Positions 1-6,783 are shown, counted from the first letter of the stretch. The stretch: DNA of 7,053 nucleotides from an uncultured Clostridia bacterium (GCA_947628925.1 CANRBU010000059.1:1-7053), one strand, 5' to 3'. Numbers and translations are program-made. The notes: generated by a model from the letters alone, not told the origin.

Positions 1-3
1 TTT

Positions 4-870
4 TTATAAAAATATGATTTTTTCAATCCAATGGTTTTCAATTAATTCTGCTATTTCTGAATTACCTTTTACATCTTTTAAATTTGAACCATGCATAGTA
101 AAAATCCCTTTTACTCCTGAGCAAACAGCATATTTTATTGCAACAACATCTTGTTTTGTACCTATTTCATCACATGCTATTATTTCTGGTGACATAGTTC
201 TAATTAATATCTGCATTCCTTGTGCTTTAGTTATATTTTCAATTATATCTGTCCTGATTCCAATATCATTTTGTGGAGTTCCTCTATATGTTGCTGAAAT
301 TTCGCCTCTTTCGTCAACCACCCCACATGTTTTTCCTCTAAAATGTATTTCAGGAATTCCATTACTAATATTCCTTATCAAGTCACGCAATACTGTCGTT
401 TTACCTTTTCCAGGTGGTGATACGATTAATGTTGTATATATAGTGTTATGTTCTTTGTCAATAACCTCTTTCAAATATCTGTTGCTACATCCTTTTATTT
501 CTCTTGCAATTCTAAAATTCAAACTAGAAATGTTTTTTACATTTATAATTTTGCCATTTTCTATAACACATGTTCCCGTTATTCCTACTCTGTGACCACC
601 AAAAATAGTGATATATCCTTGACATATTTGATTTTTATATGCATATATTGAATTTTCACACAATTTCTCTAAAATGTATAAAATTTCTGTTTCTGTTATT
701 ATGTATTGTATTATAATATCTACGTCTTTTAATTTAATTAAAATTGGCCTATTATTTCTAATTCTAATTTCTATTGCATTTTCCTCAATGTTTGCATTTG
801 GGTTTTGTTTGATTGCTTCATTTATTAAAATATAAATATTATTAGGAAAGTATTTTAAAATATCTTTCAT
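4..870 (-). CDS. spoIIIAA: Stage III sporulation protein AA, ATPase of the SpoIIIA-SpoIIQ channel
   Basis: The protein has 288 residues and is complete, with an ATG start at 870 and a TAA stop at 4-6. SpoIIIAA is an ASCE ATPase related to type II/IV secretion ATPases. In the mother cell it powers the channel that joins mother cell and forespore and sustains late forespore sigma-G activity. Visible signatures are the FGGHRVGITG block (residues 90-99), a Walker A loop SPPGKGKTT (151-159) followed by LRDLIR, the VVDERGE block (184-190), a Walker B-type segment ending CDEIG (233-237, with D234 and E235), and FTMHG (257-261). The first Walker A glycine is serine here. The protein ends at EKIIFL, a little earlier than family members I know (B. 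subtilis about 307 residues), and the stop lies beside an A/T homopolymer at the window edge. The other spoIIIA genes would lie beyond position 1. The family call is firm. Confidence 0.95.
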   Translation of the reverse strand: MKDILKYFPNNIYILINEAIKQNPNANIEENAIEIRIRNNRPILIKLKDVDIIIQYIITETEILYILEKLCENSIYAYKNQICQGYITIFGGHRVGITGTCVIENGKIINVKNISSLNFRIAREIKGCSNRYLKEVIDKEHNTIYTTLIVSPPGKGKTTVLRDLIRNISNGIPEIHFRGKTCGVVDERGEISATYRGTPQNDIGIRTDIIENITKAQGMQILIRTMSPEIIACDEIGTKQDVVAIKYAVCSGVKGIFTMHGSNLKDVKGNSEIAELIENHWIEKIIFL

Positions 871-881
871 TTTACACCAAT

Positions 882-894
882 GCCTTTCTAAGGC
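882..894 (-). promoter_or_regulatory. Ribosome binding site of spoIIIAA inside a small hairpin
   Basis: On the minus strand AGAAAGG (883-889) is the best Shine-Dalgarno match. It lies 12 bases before the ATG, which is long. It falls within a 5-bp stem, GCCTT (882-886) and AAGGC (890-894), closed by a 3-base loop. The hairpin could mask the site, but it is short and may have no effect. Confidence 0.4.
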
Positions 895-917
895 CTATTG
901 CTTGTCTTTTGTACTGC

Positions 918-947
918 CTTGTATAATGACTTTTCTTGTATAATGAC
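918..947 (-). promoter_or_regulatory. Possible sigma-E-type promoter for spoIIIAA
   Basis: Read on the minus strand, GTCATTAT (940-947) is followed after 14 bases by TATACAAG (918-925). This resembles the sigma-E pattern, roughly GTCATATT, a 13-15 base spacer, then CATACAAT. In B. subtilis the spoIIIA operon is transcribed in the mother cell by sigma-E, so the position makes sense. A start near 911 would give a leader of about 40 bases. The -10 match is imperfect and the assignment is inference. Confidence 0.4.
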
Positions 948-951
948 TTTT
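918..951. repeat. Tandem duplication of a 17-bp unit
   Basis: Two identical adjacent copies of CTTGTATAATGACTTTT occupy 918-934 and 935-951. They lie in the gap between the yebC terminator and spoIIIAA. A slipped-strand duplication is the simplest origin. Because 17 bp is close to promoter element spacing, the duplication places promoter-like blocks at a functional distance on the minus strand. Confidence 0.95.
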
Positions 952-966
952 CTGTGTAGCAAAAGA

Positions 967-1002
967 AAAGACATATAATATATCTCTATATTATATGTCT
1001 TT
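967..1002 (-). terminator. Intrinsic terminator downstream of yebC
   Basis: A perfect 16-bp stem (967-982 paired with 987-1002) closes a 4-base loop (983-986). On the minus strand the stem runs into TTTTCTTTT. It begins 34 bases after the yebC stop codon. The plus-strand side also ends in a T-rich run (1000-1009, interrupted by one A), so it could work both ways, although no plus-strand gene approaches it. Most of the stem is A-T pairs, with GAC/GTC near the base. Confidence 0.85.
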
Positions 1003-1036
1003 ATTTTTTATTTAGAACTTATTTTATTGAAAATGT

Positions 1037-1762
1037 TTACTCTTCCCAGTTGTGATAAACATTTGATACATCATCTAGTTCATCTAATCTTTCCAATAGT
1101 CTTTCCATTTTTTCTGCACCTTTTTCGTCAAGTGCAACTGTTGTTGTTGGTACCATTTGTACAGATGCTTCTAAGAATTCTATTCCTTCTTCTTCTAATT
1201 TTTCTCTTACATTTGAAAATTGTGAAGGATCTGTTGTAATTGCGTAAACTTCGTCATCTGTTGTAAAGTCTTCAGCTCCTGCTTCTAGTACTAACATCAT
1301 TAATTCTTCTTCATCTTTGTCTGTTGAAGCTTTTTCAATTACAATTACGCCTTTTTTATTAAACAAATATGATACACATCCTGTTGTTCCTAGGTTTCCA
1401 CCTGCTTTATCAAATACATGTCTAACATCTGCTGCTGTTCTATTTTTATTATCTGTTGCAGCTTCTACAATGATTGCAACTCCATTTGGTCCATAACCTT
1501 CATATGTAATTTCTTCATAATTATTAGCATTTCCTGCTCCTGAAGCTTTTTTTATTGCATTGTTTATTGTATCATTTGGCATATTTGCAGCCTTACATTT
1601 TGCAATTACATCTTTTAATTTTGAATTTCCTGCTGGGTCTGGTCCTCCTTGTTTAACTGCAATTAAAAGTTCTCTTCCTAATTTTGTAAAAACTTTTCCT
1701 CTTGCAGCATCTGTTTTTCCTTTCTTTGCTTGGATATTAGCCCATTTGCTATGTCCTGACAT
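1037..1762 (-). CDS. yebC: YebC/TACO1-family protein (probable translation factor or transcriptional regulator)
   Basis: The protein has 241 residues, the normal length for the family. It begins with the near-invariant MSGHSKWANIQAKKG and contains GKVFTKLGREL (22-32), the DRT/NRT-type block NKNRTAADVRHVFDKAGG (105-122), GTTGCVSYLF (125-134) and a C-terminal ERLDELDDVSNVYHN (224-238). YebC proteins were long annotated as DNA-binding regulators. Bacterial and mitochondrial TACO1 work links at least some of them to translation through proline-rich stretches, and I cannot say which role applies here. I chose the ATG at 1760-1762 over an in-frame ATG 33 bases upstream because AGGAGG lies 7 bases before it and the family N-terminus starts there. 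The gene follows the MMPL transporter gene by 53 bases, probably has its own promoter, and ends at a strong terminator. Confidence 0.97.
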   Translation of the reverse strand: MSGHSKWANIQAKKGKTDAARGKVFTKLGRELLIAVKQGGPDPAGNSKLKDVIAKCKAANMPNDTINNAIKKASGAGNANNYEEITYEGYGPNGVAIIVEAATDNKNRTAADVRHVFDKAGGNLGTTGCVSYLFNKKGVIVIEKASTDKDEEELMMLVLEAGAEDFTTDDEVYAITTDPSQFSNVREKLEEEGIEFLEASVQMVPTTTVALDEKGAEKMERLLERLDELDDVSNVYHNWEE

Positions 1763-1769
1763 ATTGTTT

Positions 1770-1775
1770 CCTCCT
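1770..1775 (-). promoter_or_regulatory. Ribosome binding site that fixes the yebC start
   Basis: AGGAGG on the minus strand lies 7 bases before the ATG at 1762. It is the strongest Shine-Dalgarno sequence in the window and rules out the upstream in-frame ATG at 1793-1795, which would place this site inside the coding sequence. Confidence 0.9.
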
Positions 1776-1799
1776 ATCATTTTATTGATTTTCATATTT

Positions 1800-1828
1800 A
1801 TTCTACCATACTTTTTCAGTTTTGTGTA
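1800..1828 (-). promoter_or_regulatory. Candidate sigma-A promoter for yebC
   Basis: On the minus strand TACACA (1823-1828) is followed after 17 bases by TAGAAT (1800-1805), which carries an extended -10 TGG just upstream (1806-1808). The -10 matches TATAAT at five of six positions and the -35 matches TTGACA at four of six. The -35 lies inside the last codons of the transporter gene. Transcription would start near 1793, giving a leader of about 30 bases that includes the AGGAGG site. Confidence 0.5.
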
Positions 1829-4800
1829 GATTTTTTAGATATTTTTTTATTTTTCACTATAAACTTATCAAAAAACGCAAGTACCGCTGGTAGTAGTGTT
1901 AATATTAAAATTGTTGAACATATTGTTCCTTCAGAAATTGTTTTACATATTTTTGCTGCAATTGCTGATGCAAAATTTGCAATAATTAAAGTTACTATAA
2001 TAAGTATTGAACTTGAGGTTAGTATTGTATGTATTGATTTATTATATGAGTCAATTATCGCCTCTTTTATTCCTTTAGTTTTTCTATGTTCAAGATAATA
2101 TGAAGTATACAAAATAGCATAATCAATTGTCGCTCCCATGAGTATACTTTGTACAATAAGTATTGAGATAAAATAAACATTTTCTCCTATAATTGATAAT
2201 ATTCCCATTGTTAAATATACTGCTGTTTGTATAGTAAGCACTAATATAGTTGGAATAATTACTGATTTAAAAGTAACTGCAACCACTATAAATATTGCTA
2301 CCATGGTTATTATTGTCATGAAGTTTAATTCACCATCAAATGTTTGGCTTATTTCGTATGCCATTGGTGAATCTCCTATTACATAAAATTCTCCCAAATC
2401 TTTACCCAGTGTATCTTTTAGGTTTTGGATAAATTCAAAAGTTTCCTTTGATTCTGGAGCAAATTTTGTGTTTAGAACAATTCTTGAATATTGTTCTCCT
2501 ATTAGCAATTCTTTTGCATCATTAATAGTCGTTTTTGCATCTATTATATCTTTTCTCATATCATCTTCTATAAAATCTGTAAATCTCTCATCTTGCAAAA
2601 CATTTTCATTTAAAAATTCAACAAATTCTTCTACAGTCATTTCCCAATTATCATCATATTGTTTGTCACTTCCATAATATGTATATAGTACTTCAACTGT
2701 ATTTTTTTCTACATAATTACTTAATTTACTGATAATAGCTAGAATTTCATCTGAAGTATATTTTACATTGTTTAGACTATTTTCCATAATGCCTTTAACT
2801 GTATTCAATTTTGATATTTTTTCTTCATCAAAATTGCTTGCATATTCTTTATTTGTAATTACATCTTCAAGTATAAAGTTTACAAATTCTTTTAGCGATA
2901 AAGTTGCATTTTTATTTACATATTTACTTGTATATAGACCATAAAGTAAATTTGTATTTTCTTTATCTATTCCTAATAAATTTGATAATTGATTACTATT
3001 ATATTTTTGATTGTTTATAATTCCTTTCATCGCTGATTGAAGTAAATTTAAGTCTTTTATTGTTTTATTTGTAATCTTATTTACAAGCATTGAATCATTT
3101 TTGTGTACAAGTACAAAATCTACAAATTCTTTTGGTGTTAATTTTGTAGTATTTTGATTAAATACATATAAAGTATATATGTTTTTAACACTATCTCTAT
3201 TTATGCCTATTTCATTAGATAATTCTTGTTCTGTAAATTGTTTATTGTTTAATGTATTTTCCATTATCTTAGATAATAATTTTAATTGTTCTACTGTAGC
3301 TTGATTTATAGTGTTTTTAGCCTGTTCATTATTTAATATTAATTTTACAAATTCATTAGGTGTTACTACCCAATTGTTTATATTTCCTTTTGCATAATCT
3401 ATTAAACTATATAATTGGTACATTTGCTCTAAATCCATATTAAAAATTTGTGCTAATTGTTTAGCTGTATATGTAGTTTTTTTGTTAGACGTACCATCAT
3501 CTATTACAATCTTTAATAATTTTAAATTATTTAAAGTATTTTCATCTAATGTGATTCCTGTTTTGCTGTAATTATCTAAAACCAAATTTATAAGTTCTTG
3601 TGGTGTTAATTTTTGTTCATTTGGTAATTTTGCTAACATATATACTAAGTCTACAAGGCTTTGATTAAAGTTTCCAAACACTTGTCGTAATTGTTCTTTA
3701 TTCATTTTGGTTAAATTTATGTTGTTTTTATTTTGTGCAAAAGGCAATAAATTCTCTAATTTTTCAGTATCTACTCCTGCTAAATATTTTGTATTATTTT
3801 TTATTGCAATTGTATTTTCTATAAAATCTGCTATACTTAGCTTAGTTTTAGTATCTATTTTACTATATTTTAATAATAAGATTTGATTGATTTTTTCTTG
3901 TTCTATTCCAAATAAACTAGATAATTCTTTATTTGTCATTTGCTTATTTATTATAGTTTTATTACTAAATGTAGAAAGTAGTTTTATATTTTTTATAGTT
4001 GCCTCATCAAAATCTTTTGCATATTCACTATCTTTTAACACATTATTTAATACAAAATTTGAAAACTCTGCAATTGTCATTTTTATATTAGATACATTTG
4101 TTAAGCAATAATATTTATACAATTCTTCTGCAGTAGTTTTATCAATTCCCAACAGTTCTGCTATTCCAGAACTTGTCATTTTAGTTTGTATTGTATTTTT
4201 GTTTGTAATTTTTGATAAAATATTTAATTTGTTTTTACTTTCAGCATCAATTTTTTTGGCATATTTTTCATTTGTTAATACATCTTTGTTCATAAAATTG
4301 ACAAATTCATTTAATGTGATTTGTGTATTATTATTTTTTGAAAGATAATATGTAAAAATATCATCTATACTATTTTTTTCTATTTCCAGTATGCTTGCTA
4401 TTTCACTTGATGTTCTTTTTTTATCCATAGCAGTTTTTGTAACAAAATTTTTTAATCTTGCTACATCTTGTTTAGTTTTTGCATCTATTTTTTCATTTGT
4501 TTTTTCATTGTTATATGCTTCAGTTTCAATAAAATCTATAAATTCTTCAAAAGTCATTGTGTTATTTTTTTCAGGGTTATAATAATCAAAATATACTATT
4601 TTTAGCAAATAGTCTTCAATACTAACATCTGAGCCTAAATCGTTTAACTTATCATTTAATTTATCATAAGTTAATTTTTCATTTATTGTGTTACTATATC
4701 CTAAAACTTCATCTATTTTTTCTTCATTTTCTAGGTCTTTTAAATACTTTGAAATTTTTTGTTCATCTTCATTTTTATATATTACAGCAATTTGGTTATT

Positions 4801-5922
4801 TTCTGGAAAAATATTCATTATACTATCTGATTGTGAATCTGTATAATCAATTCCTAGATTTCCTTTTAATAAAAAGCTTGTTATAAACACTATAAGAAAC
4901 ATTGGAACTGCAATATATCTTATTTTATAGCTATAACTTCCTAATTTGTTCAAAGTAATTTTTGGGCTTTTCTTTTTTGTTTTTACAATCCATTTATCAA
5001 ACATTAATATTAAATCTGGCAACACAAAGAAAATGCAAATTAAGCTAAATAGCACTCCTTTTGCAAGAACAAAGCCTAAATCTTTTCCTATTTTAAATGT
5101 CATAAATACTAGTGCTAAAAGGCCTACTATTGTAGTAACAGAGCTACTTGATATGGCTTGAAAAGCTTTATACAAAGCTCCTTTCATAGCTTTTACTTTA
5201 TCTTTTTCAATTTTCTTTTCTTGATCATATCTGTTCATTAGCATTATTGAATAATCCATTGATAATGCCATTTGTAGTATTGCTGTTATTGAATTTGTAA
5301 TATGTGATACATTACTAAATATTATATTTGTTCCTTTATTTAAAACTACTGCCATTAATATTGAAGTTAAAAATAAAAAAGGTTCAACATAAGATTCGCA
5401 CATTATAAGTAAAATTACCAATGCACATGCAACTGCAAGTACAATTATCCAAATTGGTAGTACATCTTTGTTAGTTTCAGATACATCACCACTTGTATAA
5501 AAAGTATAATCTTCGTATTTTTCTGTTATTTGGTTATATACTTCTGTCGCCATTTCAGAGTCAGATTTATCATCTACTGTAATAACATATAGAGTGTAGT
5601 TTTCTTTATTATATTCTTCTGTATTGTCATAATCTACACTTTCTACTCCATCTATTTTTTCTAAGTTGTCTTTTATTTCTGTTTTTTGTGTTTCTTGCAG
5701 ATTTTCAAACATTATGTTTAAAGTACTAGTTTCAGTTCCTGCAAATTCTTTTTCCATTATGTCCATACCTTTTCTTGTTTCTGAAGTGTCTGGTAAATAT
5801 TTTGCAATGTCATAATTGATTTTTACTTTTGTTGATAATATTCCTGAAATAATTGTAAGTATAATAAATAAAATTAAAATAAAATGTCTTTTGTTAATTA
5901 TAAAGTCTGTGATTTTTCTCAA
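1816..5922 (-). CDS. MMPL/RND-superfamily membrane transporter with a giant repeat-bearing second loop
   Basis: This start gives 1368 residues, with numbering from the TTG at 5920-5922. The architecture is that of MMPL proteins: one membrane helix (about 13-30), a first extracytoplasmic loop (to about 155), six helices (about 157-352), a second loop (about 353-1195), and five helices (about 1199-1351), twelve in all. The two symmetry-related Asp-Tyr pairs expected in transmembrane segments 4 and 10 are present as SMDYS (D223) and TIDYA (D1267), so proton coupling looks intact. Family members export lipids, peptides or small compounds, and this substrate is unknown. Typical Firmicute MMPL proteins are about 700-1000 residues. 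The excess is a tandem repeat array at 456-1094. I preferred TTG because AAAGGAAG precedes it and MRKITDFII fits family N-termini. A GTG at 5950-5952 would add 10 residues but has no ribosome binding site. No regulator gene is adjacent. Confidence 0.92.
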   Translation of the reverse strand: MRKITDFIINKRHFILILFIILTIISGILSTKVKINYDIAKYLPDTSETRKGMDIMEKEFAGTETSTLNIMFENLQETQKTEIKDNLEKIDGVESVDYDNTEEYNKENYTLYVITVDDKSDSEMATEVYNQITEKYEDYTFYTSGDVSETNKDVLPIWIIVLAVACALVILLIMCESYVEPFLFLTSILMAVVLNKGTNIIFSNVSHITNSITAILQMALSMDYSIMLMNRYDQEKKIEKDKVKAMKGALYKAFQAISSSSVTTIVGLLALVFMTFKIGKDLGFVLAKGVLFSLICIFFVLPDLILMFDKWIVKTKKKSPKITLNKLGSYSYKIRYIAVPMFLIVFITSFLLKGNLGIDYTDSQSDSIMNIFPENNQIAVIYKNEDEQKISKYLKDLENEEKIDEVLGYSNTINEKLTYDKLNDKLNDLGSDVSIEDYLLKIVYFDYYNPEKNNTMTFEEFIDFIETEAYNNEKTNEKIDAKTKQDVARLKNFVTKTAMDKKRTSSEIASILEIEKNSIDDIFTYYLSKNNNTQITLNEFVNFMNKDVLTNEKYAKKIDAESKNKLNILSKITNKNTIQTKMTSSGIAELLGIDKTTAEELYKYYCLTNVSNIKMTIAEFSNFVLNNVLKDSEYAKDFDEATIKNIKLLSTFSNKTIINKQMTNKELSSLFGIEQEKINQILLLKYSKIDTKTKLSIADFIENTIAIKNNTKYLAGVDTEKLENLLPFAQNKNNINLTKMNKEQLRQVFGNFNQSLVDLVYMLAKLPNEQKLTPQELINLVLDNYSKTGITLDENTLNNLKLLKIVIDDGTSNKKTTYTAKQLAQIFNMDLEQMYQLYSLIDYAKGNINNWVVTPNEFVKLILNNEQAKNTINQATVEQLKLLSKIMENTLNNKQFTEQELSNEIGINRDSVKNIYTLYVFNQNTTKLTPKEFVDFVLVHKNDSMLVNKITNKTIKDLNLLQSAMKGIINNQKYNSNQLSNLLGIDKENTNLLYGLYTSKYVNKNATLSLKEFVNFILEDVITNKEYASNFDEEKISKLNTVKGIMENSLNNVKYTSDEILAIISKLSNYVEKNTVEVLYTYYGSDKQYDDNWEMTVEEFVEFLNENVLQDERFTDFIEDDMRKDIIDAKTTINDAKELLIGEQYSRIVLNTKFAPESKETFEFIQNLKDTLGKDLGEFYVIGDSPMAYEISQTFDGELNFMTIITMVAIFIVVAVTFKSVIIPTILVLTIQTAVYLTMGILSIIGENVYFISILIVQSILMGATIDYAILYTSYYLEHRKTKGIKEAIIDSYNKSIHTILTSSSILIIVTLIIANFASAIAAKICKTISEGTICSTILILTLLPAVLAFFDKFIVKNKKISKKSTQN
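2641..4557 (-). repeat. Eight tandem protein repeats of about 80 residues in the transporter loop
   Basis: Units begin at residues 456, 535, 615, 695, 772, 853, 928 and 1008 (first codons at 4557, 4320, 4080, 3840, 3609, 3366, 3141 and 2901), and a final half unit starts at residue 1095. Unit lengths are 79, 80, 80, 77, 81, 75, 80 and 87. Each has an A half, roughly [ML]T-x-x-EF-x-x-F with a later YA-x-x-x-D and L-x-x-L, and a B half, roughly T-x-x-EL-x-x-LLGI, then LY-x-Y-Y. A lone B half precedes the array (about 417-455) and a lone A half follows it, giving B-(A-B)x8-A. The repeats are clear in protein but strongly diverged, so the array is old or fast-evolving. Units are rich in Asn, Lys, Thr, Ile and Leu, and helix-loop-helix folds are likely. 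Confidence 0.88.
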
Positions 5923-5932
5923 GATATCTACG

Positions 5933-5940
5933 CTTCCTTT
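5933..5940 (-). promoter_or_regulatory. Ribosome binding site supporting the TTG start of the transporter gene
   Basis: AAAGGAAG on the minus strand precedes the TTG at 5920-5922. The core AAGGA (5935-5939) is separated from the TTG by 12 bases, which is long but equals the spacing seen at spoIIIAA. No comparable sequence precedes the GTG at 5950-5952. Confidence 0.55.
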
Positions 5941-5956
5941 CTTTTTGCACACTTTA

Positions 5957-6001
5957 TTACGGACTTTTTTGAAACATCTAATATTTCAAAAAAGTCCGTA
6001 A
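5957..6001. promoter_or_regulatory. Perfect 18-bp inverted repeat upstream of the transporter gene
   Basis: TTACGGACTTTTTTGAAA (5957-5974) is the exact reverse complement of 5984-6001, with a 9-base centre (5975-5983). The element fills most of the gap between the FNT stop codon and the transporter start. No T-run follows either arm, so it does not look like an ordinary intrinsic terminator. It could be an operator for a repressor encoded elsewhere (MMPL pumps are often under TetR-type control), an RNA processing or stabilising hairpin between two genes, or a small mobile palindrome. The inverted repeat is certain; its role is not. Confidence 0.9.
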
Positions 6002-6023
6002 GTAATAAGATTAATCAATACAA

Positions 6024-6668
6024 TTATTGTATTCTTTCTACATTATATTTATTATTGTACCATGCGATTATTACAGAACCAACTGTATTTCCTAGTACCA
6101 TAACAAACAAATATACTAAAACTTTTAAGGAGAAGACTCCAGCTATGCTAAAGTAAAACATATTAGCAACACAGTGTTCAAATCCGCATAATATAAATGC
6201 CATAACTCCCATAAATATAGAAATATATTTTCCTATAACATCTTTTTCTTTTTTATAGTTATTTACTGCAATATACATGATAATTCCACACATAATTGAT
6301 AAAATAAAGATACTTAATAAATTATCATTTAATTTAACATTTACTATGTTTGTTGATGTTTCTATATAATTTTCGAATCTTGTAAAACGCATTAGAGTTC
6401 CTACTGCAAAAGTTCCAATAAAATTACCTATTAATGATAATAATAATTCTATAATATATTTTGGTTTATTTACTAATATGTACCCCACTTTACCTGTATA
6501 TAGGTTAAAAGAATATATACATACTGTAAGTAGTCCAAATGAGAATATAAAAGCACCTGCTATTTTGTTTTCAATAGCTAAATATGCTATACCTCCTATG
6601 CTAATTAAAATTCCTGCATATATACCTTTAATTAAAAAGTCTAAATATTTTTTCAAATCTAACCACAT
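6024..6668 (-). CDS. Formate/nitrite transporter (FNT) family channel, short form
   Basis: The protein has 214 residues with six hydrophobic segments (about 10-31, 36-64, 71-95, 113-136, 143-162 and 178-204). FNT proteins are pentameric inner-membrane channels for formate, nitrite, hydrosulfide or similar small anions. The family motif GFEHCVANM (162-170) carries the central pore histidine H165, and the LYTG loop (57-60) supplies the expected threonine. K112 fits the conserved lysine by spacing. In the motif usually read as CN, the Asn is replaced by glycine (C127-G128). Typical members have about 250-285 residues; this one has short termini and loops, with no sign of truncation. The ATG at 6666-6668 abuts the AGAGG site with no spacer, so initiation may instead be at the TTG at 6654-6656 (MKKYLDFLIKGIYAGI). 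The substrate cannot be assigned and neighbours give no clue. Confidence 0.9.
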   Translation of the reverse strand: MWLDLKKYLDFLIKGIYAGILISIGGIAYLAIENKIAGAFIFSFGLLTVCIYSFNLYTGKVGYILVNKPKYIIELLLSLIGNFIGTFAVGTLMRFTRFENYIETSTNIVNVKLNDNLLSIFILSIMCGIIMYIAVNNYKKEKDVIGKYISIFMGVMAFILCGFEHCVANMFYFSIAGVFSLKVLVYLFVMVLGNTVGSVIIAWYNNKYNVERIQ

Positions 6669-6673
6669 CCTCT
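6669..6673 (-). promoter_or_regulatory. Ribosome binding site of the FNT gene, abnormally close to the ATG
   Basis: AGAGG on the minus strand, within AAAGAGG, touches the ATG at 6668 directly. That leaves no room for normal initiation. The next in-frame candidate, TTG at 6654-6656, is 12 bases away, similar to the spacing at spoIIIAA and the MMPL gene. Confidence 0.5.
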
Positions 6674-6753
6674 TTATTATTTCGTACCAGTCAAAAATAT
6701 GGTCTGGTCTTAAAGATTTTTCTGTTACTGCTTTTAACTTTTCGTTAATATTT

Positions 6754-6783
6754 AATATAGCATTTTTTGTATTATTTTGTCAA
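6754..6783 (-). promoter_or_regulatory. Sigma-A-type promoter of the FNT gene
   Basis: On the minus strand a perfect TTGACA (6778-6783) is followed after 18 bases by TATATT (6754-6759), five of six matches to TATAAT. Sequence upstream of the -35 is extremely A/T-rich and could act as an UP element. Transcription would start near 6747 and give a leader of about 80 bases. That leader can form a weak hairpin between ACCAG (6686-6690) and CTGGT (6704-6708), but I recognise no riboswitch class in it. Confidence 0.75.

Noticed and set aside
14..595. Plus-strand 193-residue open frame opposite spoIIIAA
   Set aside because: It is the antisense shadow of a gene with clear ATPase motifs and lacks a ribosome binding site or recognisable domain.
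1560..1829. Plus-strand open frame opposite the 5' end of yebC
   Set aside because: It is antisense to a strongly conserved coding region, and its hydrophobicity is a by-product of the complementary codons.
2641..4557. Functional calcium-binding EF-hand array
   Set aside because: Most units lack the acidic residues at loop positions 1, 3 and 5, so at most the fold, not calcium binding, can be proposed.
5957..6001. Inverted repeat as an intrinsic terminator of the FNT gene
   Set aside because: Neither arm is followed by a T-run on its transcribed strand, so the standard terminator signature is missing; I list it as an unassigned palindrome instead.
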